Shown here piece after piece: positions 9,423 to 19,922 of a stretch of DNA of 64,000 bases. A program made the position numbers and the translations under genes. A model generated the notes under the pieces. It ran no database searches and was not told the origin of the DNA. It saw only the letters and a list, made by a program, of their open reading frames with translations. Within the stretch, counting starts at the first letter, position 1; every line of letters starts with the position of its first letter. The stretch is from assembly GCF_902167145.1 (NCBI RefSeq), contig NC_050099.1, positions 9,996,434 to 10,060,433 of the forward strand. Direction: 5' to 3'. The DNA comes from Zea mays. Lineage: Eukaryota; Streptophyta; Magnoliopsida; Poales; Poaceae.

Positions 9423-9490
9423 TGTTGGGTACTCATTCTCAAGTGCTATGAATTAAGAACAAGGCAACATAAAATGTTAAATGTCAACGT

Positions 9491-9542
9491 CCTTCGTCCA
9501 TGAAACATTATTCCCTTGAGGATAATGGGTCTTGGACGAAGG
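9491..9542 (-). other. Conserved nested hairpin in U5 of A
   Basis: Outer arms CCTTCGTCCA/TGGACGAAGG, inner arms CATTAT/ATAATG, with a short GC step and a small loop. The same two-tier stem is in C (37,231-37,286; 43,988-44,043), B (19,801-19,855; damaged at 13,267-13,321) and E (about 10,300-10,350). Since it would be in the genomic RNA 5' leader, a packaging or dimerisation signal is possible (inference). Confidence 0.7.
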
Positions 9543-9755
9543 TTGATGAGAGTAAAATTACGAAGTTTAGATCTTCGTACTAAGATTTCAATAGATATTG
9601 CAAGATGACATAAAATAAAAGGTACAAAAGAGATAAACAAGTCATAGACGAATTATATTATATTTTCTTAATATATCCAATCATTGAATACAATAATACC
9701 TCTGCCTTGACAAAAGGTTGAATTCCAGAATATGCGGTTGCAGTTACCAGAATCC

Positions 9756-9790
9756 GTGAACAGTAAGGGAATACTGTTCACTATTTATAG
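9756..9790 (-). promoter_or_regulatory. LTR promoter of A: TATA box with adjoining palindrome
   Basis: Minus strand CTATAAATA followed at once by GTGAACAGTA-TTCCCT-TACTGTTCAC, a 10-bp-arm inverted repeat around the expected start site. The same arrangement is seen in C (36,991-37,023), B (13,022-13,054) and E (10,567-10,600). Confidence 0.7.
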
Positions 9791-10008
9791 GCACAGGGCG
9801 CAGCCTGTGAGGGATTACAAGTATGCCCCTTATAAAAGTTTATAACATTGACTCAGACTTTTATGGACTAAAAGGTCATTCTATCTTTAAGTCGGTTTGT
9901 AATACCGAAGCTTCATGAAGAGGGACCTTCGGCCATCTTATACAAACAGCTTCAGCCGAAGGCCGCTTCTTCCTAGAAGACCTTCGGCGACGAAGCACAG
10001 GCCCAACA

Positions 10009-10162
10009 GCTATTATGTTTTCTTATCTTGATATCTATTTATACTTTGTTGCTTCCCCGTTTATGCAATTTTCAAAGGAGATGCTGTCAAAATTTTATAT
10101 ATGAATGTTAGATGTGTAGTTTAGTAGAATTCTGGGGTGTTTGTGGATCCCGGGGTGTTACA
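10009..10162 (-). mobile_element. LTR fragment of element F-left (terminal part)
   Basis: Continues 1-630 beyond element A. The LTR terminus is TGTAACACCCCGGGATCC read on minus from 10,162. It matches the terminus at 48,880. The bases next to it (GGCAG, 10,163-10,167) should be one TSD copy; the other is outside the window. It landed just inside the gag start of element E. Confidence 0.75.
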
Positions 10163-10898
10163 GGCAGCATGACGAAGGTCACAGCTTGCCGAAGGTGGTC
10201 GAATGAGTTCACCGGAGCTGGGCGCCAATGTTGGTGACTTGTTTTCAAGTGCTATGAATTAAGAACAAGGCAACACGAAATGTTAAAGGTTAAAACTCTT
10301 CGTCCTTCAAAGCATTATTTCCCTTAGGATATAATGATCTTCAGACGAAGGTCATGAAGGACAAACCTTCATCATTATAGTGTATAATAATAAAAGAAGA
10401 AGCGTATGAAGTATAAAAGATAACATGAATGATCATATAACATTATTAATATATATATTCTTTCTATTATCATGGATAAACAGAGATAGCATTGAATTAC
10501 ATTCGTACCTTCGGCTTATTAGAAGGTAAAAGTCCAAGTGTGACGCACGAGCTTATACAAGTCAGCGTGAACAGTACAGGAGTATAGTTCATCTATTTAT
10601 AGGCACAAGACACAGCCTGCGTAAAATTACATTCATACCCTTCATATTTATTATTGACTTAATAACAATCTGCTGAGGACTAGATAGCCTTTTCCTCCTA
10701 AAGTCCGTTCCTCTTTCTGCTACTGAGCCAAAGCTTCCTTGCGCGCAGCTTCGGCACTGGTTCAACCTTCGTTCCGATCGTGCCTTGCATATTGTGTATA
10801 GCTTCATACCGAGTCCGAAGGTTCCTATACATATATTATGCTTGGGAAACATTGTTAGTCATGTTTTTAGGACCTTCGGAAGACGAAGGCCCCCAACA
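10163..10898 (-). mobile_element. Element E: 5' LTR, PBS and gag start of a Tat-type element
   Basis: Minus strand. 5' LTR 10,898-10,229 (670 bp, TGTTGGGGGCC... to ...ACCAACA), PBS 10,228-10,205, leader CACCTTCGGCAAGCTGTGAC as in B, then ATG at 10,170 of a gag whose continuation is cut by F-left and lies left of the window. The LTR resembles those of B and C more than A (same U3 start). It sits in the RT region of element H; the first bases after it (ACAAC) would be its TSD. One arm of the TATA-side palindrome has a mismatch. Confidence 0.8.
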
Positions 10899-12712
10899 AC
10901 AACCCACTTAAATAAACCAATAAAGCCTGGACATATAAAGGCCGACACTCTAAGCTTACCAGATTCCTTCTTTTCCACTAGCACAATATTAGAGACCCAC
11001 TCTACATATCGGCAAGGTCTGATAAAATTAGCTTATAATATCCAATGAATTTTGTCCTTAATCCTGAGGAGTAATTATGGATTAAATGATCTTGGTCTTT
11101 GCTTGAAAGGCCTAAACCTAGATTTGATAGGCAGCCAATGCTCTACTATCTCTTGGCTTAATTCTGGCATCTCGGTGTAATTCCAAGCAGAGTAATCAGA
11201 GTATTCTTTTAATAAACTGGTCATTTCATCTCTAGGTTCAGTTTCCAAGATCTTATTCACAAAAGTCAGCCTTGGAGTTTTACCATCTCCTATATCAATC
11301 TCCTCCAAAGGATCGGCCAATGTAAACCTCTGCCCTAACTTGTCGAGATCCCAAAATTCCTCTATTGTGCTCCCTTTAGAGGAATTCGATGCTCTCTGCA
11401 TGGATGCGGACTGTACGGCCTCAGGGGCTGGACCTTCTGTGACACAAGACTCGGTGTTGCAGCACTCTCTAGCAGTAGCCGGACCATCTAAGGAAGGGCC
11501 GAACTGTCTGTGATAGAGGCCGAGCCTTGTGACTCTTTCTGTTCTTCTTTGGACTGTCCGACCTCAGGGGCCAGACTGTCCGAAACCTGGGACATGCTTT
11601 CTTTGGATGTATTCATTATTTACTTTTACTTGAGATTTAGCCGATTCTCCATCGGCTCTAGCATTATAGGAATGAAGCCTCTCCTATCTATACTTATAAA
11701 TTGATAATCAGAAGAATCAACTTCTGTGAGACATGTAGCAGTCTCATTGGACCAAAGCACTGTGGCATCGGCCACGACGATGTAGGCCGATGCACCAGCA
11801 TGTACTTGTTCTATATCATCGCCTACCCATTACAACAACATTTGATGTAAAGTAGAAAGTACACATTGATTAGCATGGATACAATCTCTGCCTAAGATTA
11901 GACTATAATTTCATTCTACATCGGTGATGAAGAATGCAATAGTAAGGGTCTTGGTCCCGATGGTTAACTCAATGGAGGTGACTCCCTTTGATTTAATCGA
12001 ACTATCGGTCCCAACACCATTGAGCGTCATGTTAGTCTTGACTAGTTTGTCATCCTGCTTCCCTAATTTTCTGTACAATGAGTAAGGTATTAAATTCATG
12101 ACCGCCCCTCTATCTACCAACATTTTAGCAATCTGTATTCCATCAATATGTCTGCACACAAAGAGCGACTTTAAATGGTTGGCCGATTCTTTTGGCTTAG
12201 TGAATGCGACCTCTTTAGGACCAAAATTGTATTGAGAAATGATAGGTTCATCATCACCGATAATAATGCAATCGGTTGAGAACATATTAACATTTACATC
12301 CATACATGGGTGCTCTAGCGAGGCTCCGTAATCCACCAAGTCCTCTCCTAGCAGGCCCTCCTCTTCAGTATTATCTTCCTCCATTGGTGTTGGCACGTCA
12401 TCGGAGGCATTCAATAATCCTTCATTAATGGCAAATTGGATCTGTCAGCGAAACCCATTACAATCATTAGTGGCATGAGAGAATGAGTTGTGCCACTTGC
12501 AGTAAGCGTGACGTTTGAGTTCGTCGGCAGATGGAATAGTATGGTTTATTTTAATGTTGCCATTTTGAGTAATAAATCAAATATTTTATCACACTTGCCA
12601 ACATTAAATGTAAACTTAACATCTTCTTGTTGTTTCTTTTGAACCGGCTGCAAAGAGGAACAAGCTGAAGATTTAGCTTGCTTTGGTCAAACCATCTCAG
12701 CAGCATACACTT
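10899..12712 (-). pseudogene. pol: Element H (Huck-like): gag end, protease and RT start
   Basis: Minus-strand remnant running from the gag C-terminus to the RT N-terminus. Near 12,460-12,501 it encodes a C-x2-H-x4-H-x4-C knuckle (YCKWHNS...NDC). The protease part (12,414 to about 11,760) has KMLVDRGAVMNLIPYSL, with DRG where an active retropepsin has DTG or DSG, and the later ILGRD motif. RT begins near 11,160 (VEHWLPIKSRFRP) and continues through SNIVLVEKK at about 10,985 until element E interrupts it at 10,898. Several frameshifts and stops. The motifs and their order match Huck-type maize elements as I know them; the family name is probable, not proven. Confidence 0.75.
11911..12414 (-). 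pseudogene. Retropepsin-like fragment of element H
   Basis: Longest open piece of H here, 167 codons. An acidic N-terminal linker (MEEDNTEEEGLLGEDL) is followed by the aspartyl-protease fold with DRG in place of DTG/DSG and the family block LVKTNMTLNGVG. It would cut Gag-Pol in an active element; the active-site change and surrounding stops argue it is dead. It belongs to the same pseudogene as the RT piece at 11,075-11,401. Confidence 0.75.
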
Positions 12713-13388
12713 TGTTGGGGGCCATCGTCTTCCGAAGGTCCTCAAAAACACGATTAACATGCTTTCCAGTATAATATACTGTCACAGGAACCTTCGGCTT
12801 TAAGATGAAGGTATGCACGGTATGAAAGGTACGGTCTGGTAGAAGGATGAACCAGTCCCGAAGGTGTGGATGAAGGAGCTTCGACATAATGGCATGCCTA
12901 ACACGAAGGATGGCACCGACTTAAAGAGGAAAAGACCACATAGTCCTTGATAGTCTGCATTATGATTATAATTAGTTATCAAGGGCATAAATGTAATTTT
13001 GTCCGAGCTGTGTCCCATGCCTATAAATAGATGAATAGTACACCCGTACTATTCAGGTTGACTTGTAATCGCCCGCATGTCACTCTTGGACTTTTACCTT
13101 CTGTCAAGCCGAAGGTACAAACATAATTTGATATTATTAATGTTTGTTCATAATCGTATAACAATAATATGAGTAAAATGATGGATTGGTATAATTATTC
13201 ATGTCTTCTTCTATATCTCTGCTCATATTTTTACATACCAAAATGATGACGGTATGTCCTTCATAACCTTCATCTGAAGATCATTATATCCTAAGGGAAA
13301 TAATGCTTCGAAGGACGAAGGTCTTTAACCACTAACATTTGTGTTGCCTTGTTCTTAATTCATAGCATTTGAGAACAAGTGACCAACA
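12713..13388 (+). repeat. 5' LTR of element B
   Basis: 676 bp, TGTTGGGGGCC... to ...GTGACCAACA. TATA CTATAAATAG at 13,021-13,030, followed by GAATAGTAC-ACCC-GTACTATTC (13,033-13,054), where both arms differ from C by a paired change (C-G to T-A). Confidence 0.93.
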
Positions 13389-13446
13389 TTGGCGCCCACC
13401 TCCGGTGAACTCATTTGACCACCTTCGGTAAGCTGTGACCTTCGTC

Positions 13447-14957
13447 ATACCGCTGAAGAAGACAACAGCGCTAGGGGCTGCATTGCAGGCACTGGACACT
13501 AATCAGGAGACGCTACGCGAAGCTAGGAGCAAGAAGAGGAAGGCTACTAGCCCAATGCTTCAGGAGGAGGAGCTAGACCAGGAGATCAGGGACCTATAAA
13601 TCATTCACCAGCAAGTACAAAGGAAGAAGGAGAAGATGGCCCATCTAGCCGATTTACAGAAGAAGATTGACGAAGCTGCTAAGGAAATGTGTCATCTTAC
13701 TCAAGATGACCAGGACCGAAGGCCCCAGCATAGGGAGCTTCGTTAAGAGAGTTCATTCAACGACGATGAATGGTATAATGACTTTCATCATGGCAATTTT
13801 GCTTTTGATGATGCTTCTCCTTTGGCAGCAGAGTTGCAGGCTACTCCATGGACCCCATCATACAAGCCACCGCAGCTTCCTATGTGTGATGGGCACTCAG
13901 ATCCTAAGAAGTTTTTGATGAGTTATGAAGCAACCGTATCTTTGTATGGAGGCAATACTGTAGTCATGGCGAAATCCTTCGTTATGGCAGTACGAAGCGT
14001 GGCCCAGACATGGTACTCTTCTCTCCGGCCAGGGACAATCACATCATGGCAGAAGCTCAAGGATATGCTAATCACTAGCTTCCAAGGCATTCAGACGAAG
14101 CCAGTCACTGCTCAGGTTTTGTTTCAATGCACGCAGGACCATGAGGAGTACTTTCAGGCGTGTGTCCGAAGGTTCCTGCGTCTAAGAGCACAAGCGCCTA
14201 CAGTGCCGAATGAGTTTGTCATTGAGGCCATGATCAAAGGGTTTCGGCTAGGACCTACTGCTCAATATTTTGCCAGAAAACCCTCACAAACCCTGGAGAA
14301 GCTTCTTCAGAAAATGGATGAATATATCCGGGCTGATAATGATTTTCGCCAAAGAAGGGAAGAAGCCTATAGGTTTTTTGAGATGACCAGGGGCTTCGGA
14401 GGAAGAATCCACCCTAGGCATGTCAGATCCATTCATAATTCCAGCCTAAGTGATGACAGAGGAAGCCAGCCTGAAAGGCCACAACACAGCTCCCAATCAT
14501 CAGGGCAACAACAAAGCTCTTCCAGGACACCAGTCCCAAGGGGCAGAGGCGTCAGGGGCTTCGGAGGAAGATATGGAGATCAGCCAGAAGGCTATATTGT
14601 TTATTCTGTGGTGAATATAAGGGCCACACCACAAGAACATACCAAATTACTATACAGAAGCAAAAGGAGATTGCTGAAGCTGAGGCGTGGTAGAATAAGA
14701 CGAAGCAGGTCTTACATACTGCTTTATGCTACTTTCCCTATATACCAGAGTACATAGCTAATCAACAGCCTACGGCCTCTGTCGCTTCGGCAAGTCACTC
14801 TCAAGCTTCCTGGGCCCAGCTTCCACCACCACCGCTACCACCTGCTCTAGCCCGAAGCCAACAGCCAGAAGGGCACCAGTAGCAGCGAGACTTTCGGGAA
14901 GAGTCCGAAGCTCGCACAGTCAATAGCACTATGCCTGAATCCAAGCATATTTACTAA
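13447..14957 (+). pseudogene. gag: Broken gag of element B
   Basis: Collinear with the 505-aa Gag of C. The start codon is ATA (13,447-13,449) where C has ATG. In-frame TAA at 13,597-13,599 and 13,744-13,746. The longest open part, 13,822-14,757, holds the capsid-like region (MAVRSVAQTWYSSLRPGTIT and following). A frameshift just before the zinc knuckle moves it to another frame near 14,600-14,645, where the last cysteine is also changed to tyrosine. The C-terminal PESKHIY and stop are at about 14,955. No Gag can be made. Confidence 0.9.
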
Positions 14958-15096
14958 AGAATATCCGACATCTGTTGTACATTTATCTTTTTTGCAATAT
15001 TATTTTTTCTTGTATGAAAAACACTACACGAAGGACTGAATTTTGATATGTAATGACAGTACTCACACCATTGAGTGGAATGCTTCTTTTTAACAA

Positions 15097-15490
15097 AGTT
15101 CCAAAGCTACAAAAGTCGTTCTTAAGGGAGCGCAGAGTAAGTTCCAAAGCTACAAAAGTCATTCTTAAGGGAGTACCGAGTAAGTTCTGAAGCTACAAAA
15201 GTCATTCTTAAGGGAGCGCAGAGTAAGTTCCGAAGCTCAAAAGTCGTTCCTAAAGGAATGCAGAGCCAAAATACCGCCGAAATAGAAGGCGAAGAAGCTC
15301 CAAAGTCGTTCCTAAGGGGATGCAGAGCTTAAATACCACCGAAATAGAAGGTGAAGAAGCTCCAAAGTTGTTCCTAAGGGGATGCATAGTTTAAATACCA
15401 CCGAAATATAAGGTGAAGAAGCTCCAAAGTCGTTCCTAAGGGGATGTAGAGCTTAAAGACTCCAAAGTCGTTCCTAAGGGGATGCAGAGT
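15097..15490. repeat. Tandem repeats in element B (about 45 bp, then about 61 bp)
   Basis: Four units of ~45 bp (GTTCCAAAGCTACAAAAGTC, then GTTCTTAAGGGAGCGCAGAGTAA without gap marks in the genome) give way near 15,240 to four units of ~61 bp (AAGCTCCAAAGTCGTTCCTA and AGGGGATGCAGAGC plus a spacer with ACCGAAATAGAAGG). Core equals the arrays in A and C. It lies between the gag 3' end and the antisense gene 3' end. Confidence 0.9.
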
Positions 15491-15738
15491 CTTTCGTGTT
15501 CCAGTATGGGCACGCGTGTGTGTGTATTCGACATCACCATCATATTGCATCATATCATCTCATCATTTCACATAACATTACATCATACATCATATCGCAT
15601 GAACGACAAAAAGTTTGGATACGAAGCAAATCTTCAGCAATACTTTGTTAAATGAAAATGTGCTGAGGCACGAAGCAAACCTCGTGAAAACAATTTTATC
15701 ATACGCCATAGGAGGGGTTTCTTTCTTTACGAAGCATG

Positions 15739-15762
15739 AAAAGAAGGGAAGGTGTTTTTTCA
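15739..15762 (+). other. Conserved internal polypurine motif in B
   Basis: GAAAAGAAGGGAAGG then TGTTTTTTC, kept exactly as in A and C although B has drifted elsewhere. A related word, GGAAAGGTGTTTTTCG, lies at 19,154-19,169 near the PPT. Confidence 0.5.
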
Positions 15763-15887
15763 CTGACGGCTCAAAAACGGTATGTACGTAAATTTCATGC
15801 ATCGCAAAGAAATATATTACAACAATTTACATGTCTAATTGATTGTTCAATACACCAAATGTTACATAATATTGTTACAAAAAAAGT

Positions 15888-18800
15888 TCAATCTTCCTTA
15901 AGAATTTTCTCCGCGGCTTCGTTCAGCACCTTGTCGACGACTTCGTCGATAATGGAGTTAGCAACGCTCATTATATCGAGTGCTTCTTTCATGACCGGAT
16001 CAGCTAGGGGGTTGTACGGCTCGGGCAGTGGCAACAGTTCAGCAGTACTAGGCAAACTGTTAGTTCGAAGACAGAAAATAAACGCCTAAGCTAAAATTCA
16101 AAAACAATACCTATGCGCCTTTCGCGTCCAGCAGCTTCTTCGGCTCGCCTAGCTTCTTCTCGAGTTTCATGAGTTTCTTTTTCATTCTTCTTTATAATTT
16201 CATTGGCCAATTCCCGGCCACCATTCACCCAGACATCAGAATAAAATTTTCTGCCCACCAAAGTAGCTTCGGCCGAAGGGTCTTTTCTGTTGTCTATGGA
16301 GAAGGCGGCTTCAGCCTGGGGTGCAGCTTTAACATGATCGCAACCAGCCTTCTCTAGGATAGCCACAATCCCTCGAGCACCGGAAAAGGCACAGATGTCC
16401 CCACGGTCGCTTAGGATCTCTTCAAAAGCTTCGGCTTCCCCGCTTATCCAGTCAATAACGCCCTCGGGGTTGCCTCGAATGAAATTCTCTTCAGAAGAAT
16501 AAGCACCTACTCTGGCAAAGCTGATTTTCAAATTTTTCACGCAATCCAAGGATTTCTCGAAGCACCTTTCCTTGGATTCACGAAGCTCCTCGACATTTCT
16601 CTCTAGCTTAGTTTTCCACCATTCACTAATTTCTTGATTAGCTTTTGCGAGTGCACAATTTTCATTGGCTTCGGCAAGTTTTTTACGAAGGTCTTCAATT
16701 TCAGCTTTATAAGCTTCGGATTGAGTGTTAAATTTCGCTTCACCTTCCTTCACTTTGTCCACCAATGAAAGTAAAATTTTATCCTTCTCCAGGGCTTCAT
16801 TTCTCAGCTTTATGACTTCTAATCGAAGGTTGCCAAGAGCTATCGAGCAGCTTTCATCTTCAGCATTCTTTTGCGCCCTTAGGGCGTTGCTAAGAATTAA
16901 GCCCTGTAAAAAAGAGGATGAAGGATTAGCATGAGAATAAACGACTATTGCCAAGTTCACAACTTTTGTACCTTCAAACTATTGTATGCGAGGCTATCCG
17001 CGAGGTCATCCTTCGACATGGCGGAGAGGCTAGCTTCGAGCTTCGGAAATCCCATATTTCTGGCCATCTCCCGGCAGACGGATATCTCCTTGTTGTCTGG
17101 CAAACAGTGTAGGAAATCATCTCCGTCCATGCTGTTAAACACTAAGGCTCCCTTCGGATATTTCAGTTCCCGGGCATAGTGTTTGGCTTCCAAAACTTCT
17201 TCTTCAGATAACTTTTTTCCTGAAGCGTGTCGAATAATAAAGTTGATATCCTCAAACGGTGCTTCGGGAACAGGAAATTTAGCTTTTTCTGTCACATCCC
17301 GCTCCTCAGCCATGCCAGCATTTGGAGATTCTTGCTCAGCTTTATCCTCAACTGCGGCAGGCTTATGGCAGCTTTGGCAACTTTCCTTGTAGGGGTAGGA
17401 GTTAATGCCTTTGTGGTCTCCATGACGGCATTTAACACGCTAGCCATTCTTCTCCTCTTGGGAGTTGTGGCGGGAGTTTTTGCAACCTTTGGAAATTCTG
17501 CTTCTACCGGTGGACTTAGAATTTTTGGCAGCACTATTGTTTTTTTAACTCTGGCTTTTTGGCTGCCCCATCTTCGGCTTCGATTGGCTCAACTATAGGC
17601 ACCTTCGACACTATAGTCGATTCCTCAACGCTCCGAGCGGCGGGAGCAGCTTGTTCCGCTTCGGCAGCGAAAGATGTCTCTTCACCAAATTTTGGCACTA
17701 CGGTCGTTTCAATATATCTCGGCCGATGTGTCAGAACCTTGATCTTTTTGGCCTTCGGCACAGCAGAGATGGCCGAAGCAGTAGTTTTCCTCTTTTTTCC
17801 CTACTTTCGCGAGGGGTAGTAGTAATCGGGGTATACGAAACCAATCACATCAAAAACTCTGTTCAACCTTTTCTTTCATTGACCTCCGAAGGCTGAGGAC
17901 AGAGCATCATCTTCGGCACTAGTGTATGCCCTAAGTAATTCGTCGCTAGTAGCCTCAATGCATTTTAGCCAATCATCGTTTGGTTCGTCAAATCAATCTC
18001 TATACCTGAAGGTGTATTTCAAGTAAACCAATCCACCCTGACTAGATCTGGCAGCAGTCTCCTTCGGCATTTCCCAATTTTCCACAAGTGGCCATACCCT
18101 GTAGACTATGTGCTCTTAGACCAGGTCTCTCGTGCCAATGAAGGCACAAACATTATTGAAAGCCTTCTTGCAAGCTTCGGTATCATTTTCAAGCACAACA
18201 GTTGGCCTTCAGAGGCCGAAGCGAGACCATATGGGGCGCTGGATAATCCCCTTTATGTCTTCCCTTTTAACCAAATCATTTTTGACATAAAACTATTCCT
18301 CCATCCAGGCCCCAGGCCACCTTTTCTGAAATGTTGGAACAAGATAACTTGCTTCAGAGCGAGGAACGAAGCCATAACAACCAAAGTTATTGTGGTATTG
18401 CTCTTTACTAGTGGCCTTCGTCTCATACAGAAGCTCGTGCATGTTGCAAAAGCATTTCACGCTCGGTTCTAGCCCTTGGCTTCTTACGTCCCAAACAAAA
18501 ATTCCCATTCTGATTATAGCTTCGGGAGTGATTTGATGAAGGAAGATTTCAAATGTTTTCAGAACTTCAACTAAAAATTTTCTCAATGAGAATCAAAGAC
18601 CCGCCTTCATAAAGCTTCTGTACACAACAACCTCATTTTCTTCAGGTGCAGGAGCAGTGCTGTCTCCCTCCAACTCTTGTAATAGACATGTCACGAAAAT
18701 ATCTCCCCTTCATGGCGTCAATATGGCTCTGTTTGATAGACGACTTTCCGAAGATGGTATGACTTGGCCGCTAGGGCCGATCTTCGGAATCTTCATCCCC

Positions 18801-18946
18801 ACTTTCCACATCGTATTCAACACTATCGTCAGAATCTTCAGACAAATCTGCCATTATTTCGTTCGTGATTTTCTCTATGTTTGTTTTTCCACCACTTCAT
18901 AAAATCTAGCAAGAGCAGGGTCCACAATCTTCTTCTCCTCAGACAT
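15888..18946 (-). pseudogene. Antisense spliced gene of B, decayed
   Basis: Same plan as in C. ATG at 18,946 (MSEEKKIVDPAL), PF04195-like part around 18,600-18,300 (HQITPEAIIRMGIFVWDVRS), C-terminal block of exon 1 at 17,313-16,972 (HASGKKLSEEE...PKGALVFN). Intron 1 (16,971-16,904) keeps GT...ACAG and phase 0. Exon 2 coiled coil and GDICAFSGARG at 16,903 to about 16,110. Exon 3 ends at 15,888 with DEVVDKVLNEAAEKILKED, close to C. Several stops and frameshifts in exon 1, and no acceptor gives exon 3 in frame with exon 2, so it is dead. Confidence 0.8.
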
Positions 18947-19247
18947 CTCTCTAGATGTATAGTGAAACTTGTGCAAATGCCGAAGCTCACAAAACAACTG
19001 AAATCTAACAGCAAGAAATTTAAAATTTGAGAAAACAGTACAAGCAACTGGAATGGCGTGACAAATGCTGCCGCTGTGGGTTTCTATTTATATGCCTAGT
19101 GCATTGCAACTTGGAGGGCCCCATTTGTCATTGACTTTCGCTATTCTAGCGAAGGAAAGGTGTTTTTCGAACCTTCGGCTAAAGGCCTTCGTTCACGTCG
19201 TAGTTTGAATTTATTACATATAACAAATTAATACTGCGAGGGGCTAC

Positions 19248-19922
19248 TGTTGGGGGCCTTCGTCTTCTGAAGGTCCTCAAAAACATGACTAACATGCTTT
19301 CCAGTATAATATATTGTCATAGGAACCTTCGGCTTTAAGATGAAGGTATGCATGGTATGGAAGGTGTGGTATGGGAGAAGGATGAACCAGTCCCGAAGCT
19401 GTGGACGAAGGAGCTTCGGCATAATGGCATGCCTAAGACGAAGGATGGCACCGACTTAAAGAGGAAAAGACCACATAGTCCCCAATAGTCTGCATTATGA
19501 TTATAATTAGTTATCAAGGGCATGGATATAATTTTGTCCGGGCTGCATCCCGTCCCTATAAATAGATGAAAATTACACCCGTACTGTCAGGTTGACTTGT
19601 AATCGCCCGCACGTCACTCTTGGACTTTTACCTTCTATCAAGCCAAAGGTACAAATGTAATTTGATATTATTAATGTTTGTTCATAATCACATAACAATA
19701 ATATGAGTAAAATGATGGATTGGTATAATTATTCATGTCTTCTTCTATATCTCTGCTCATATTCTTACATACCAAAATGATGAAGGTATGTCCTTCATAA
19801 CCTTCGTCTGAAGATCATTATATCCTAAGGGAAATAATGCTTTGAAGGACGAAGGTCTTTAACCACTAACATTTGTGTTGCCTTGTTCTTAATTCATAGC
19901 ATTTGAGAACAAGTGACCAACA
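19248..19922 (+). repeat. 3' LTR of element B
   Basis: 675 bp, partner of 12,713-13,388, preceded by the PPT GCGAGGGGCTAC. The U5 hairpin (19,801-19,855) is better preserved than in the 5' copy, while the TATA-side palindrome is damaged here (GAAAATTAC against GTACTGTC). Confidence 0.93.

Larger units (their letters stand above)
631..10008 (-). mobile_element. Element A: Tat-type Ty3/gypsy retrotransposon with Pol, no Gag
   Basis: A complete 9,378-bp insertion with 586-bp LTRs at 631-1,216 and 9,423-10,008 and TSD GCTAT. The sense strand is minus: 5' LTR on the right, PBS 9,399-9,422, pol 9,379-5,426, tandem repeats near 5,041-5,250, then an antisense gene on plus (1,650-4,544), PPT 1,217-1,230 and the 3' LTR. 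I read two differences between the LTRs (TGTTGGGG/TGTTGGGT and CTCG/CTCA near their starts on plus), so it inserted very recently. There is no Gag domain anywhere in it. LTR end, PBS and U5 hairpin match elements B, C and E, which carry Gag or its remains. A Xilon/Diguus-like maize family is possible but I cannot confirm a name. Confidence 0.93.
9423..10008 (-). repeat. 5' LTR of element A
   Basis: 586 bp with TG/CA ends, partner of 631-1,216. On the sense strand U3 starts at 10,008 (TGTTGGGCCTGTG) and is rich in CTTCGG/CCGAAG words. TATA at about 9,782-9,790 (minus), palindrome 9,756-9,781, hairpin 9,491-9,542. The sense-strand 3' end (GTTGCCTTGTTCTTAATTC...) matches that of B, C and E, whereas U3 does not. 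Confidence 0.95.
12713..19922 (+). mobile_element. Element B: decayed Gag-type element with antisense gene
   Basis: 7,210 bp on plus, LTRs 12,713-13,388 (676 bp) and 19,248-19,922 (675 bp), TSD CACTT (12,708-12,712 and 19,923-19,927). PBS 13,389-13,412, broken gag 13,447-14,957, tandem repeats 15,097-15,490, antisense pseudogene 18,946-15,888, PPT 19,236-19,247. No protease, RT or integrase, and no room for them. Same architecture as C but older: many LTR differences, lost start codon, stops. Inserted in H gag. Confidence 0.93.

Noticed and set aside
9380..9442. Extension of the A Pol frame upstream to 9,442
   Set aside because: It translates PBS and LTR sequence; the same open stretch in C is non-coding. 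The first plausible start is 9,379.
15097..15490. CRISPR-like direct repeats
   Set aside because: Tandem units without unique spacers, inside a plant retrotransposon.
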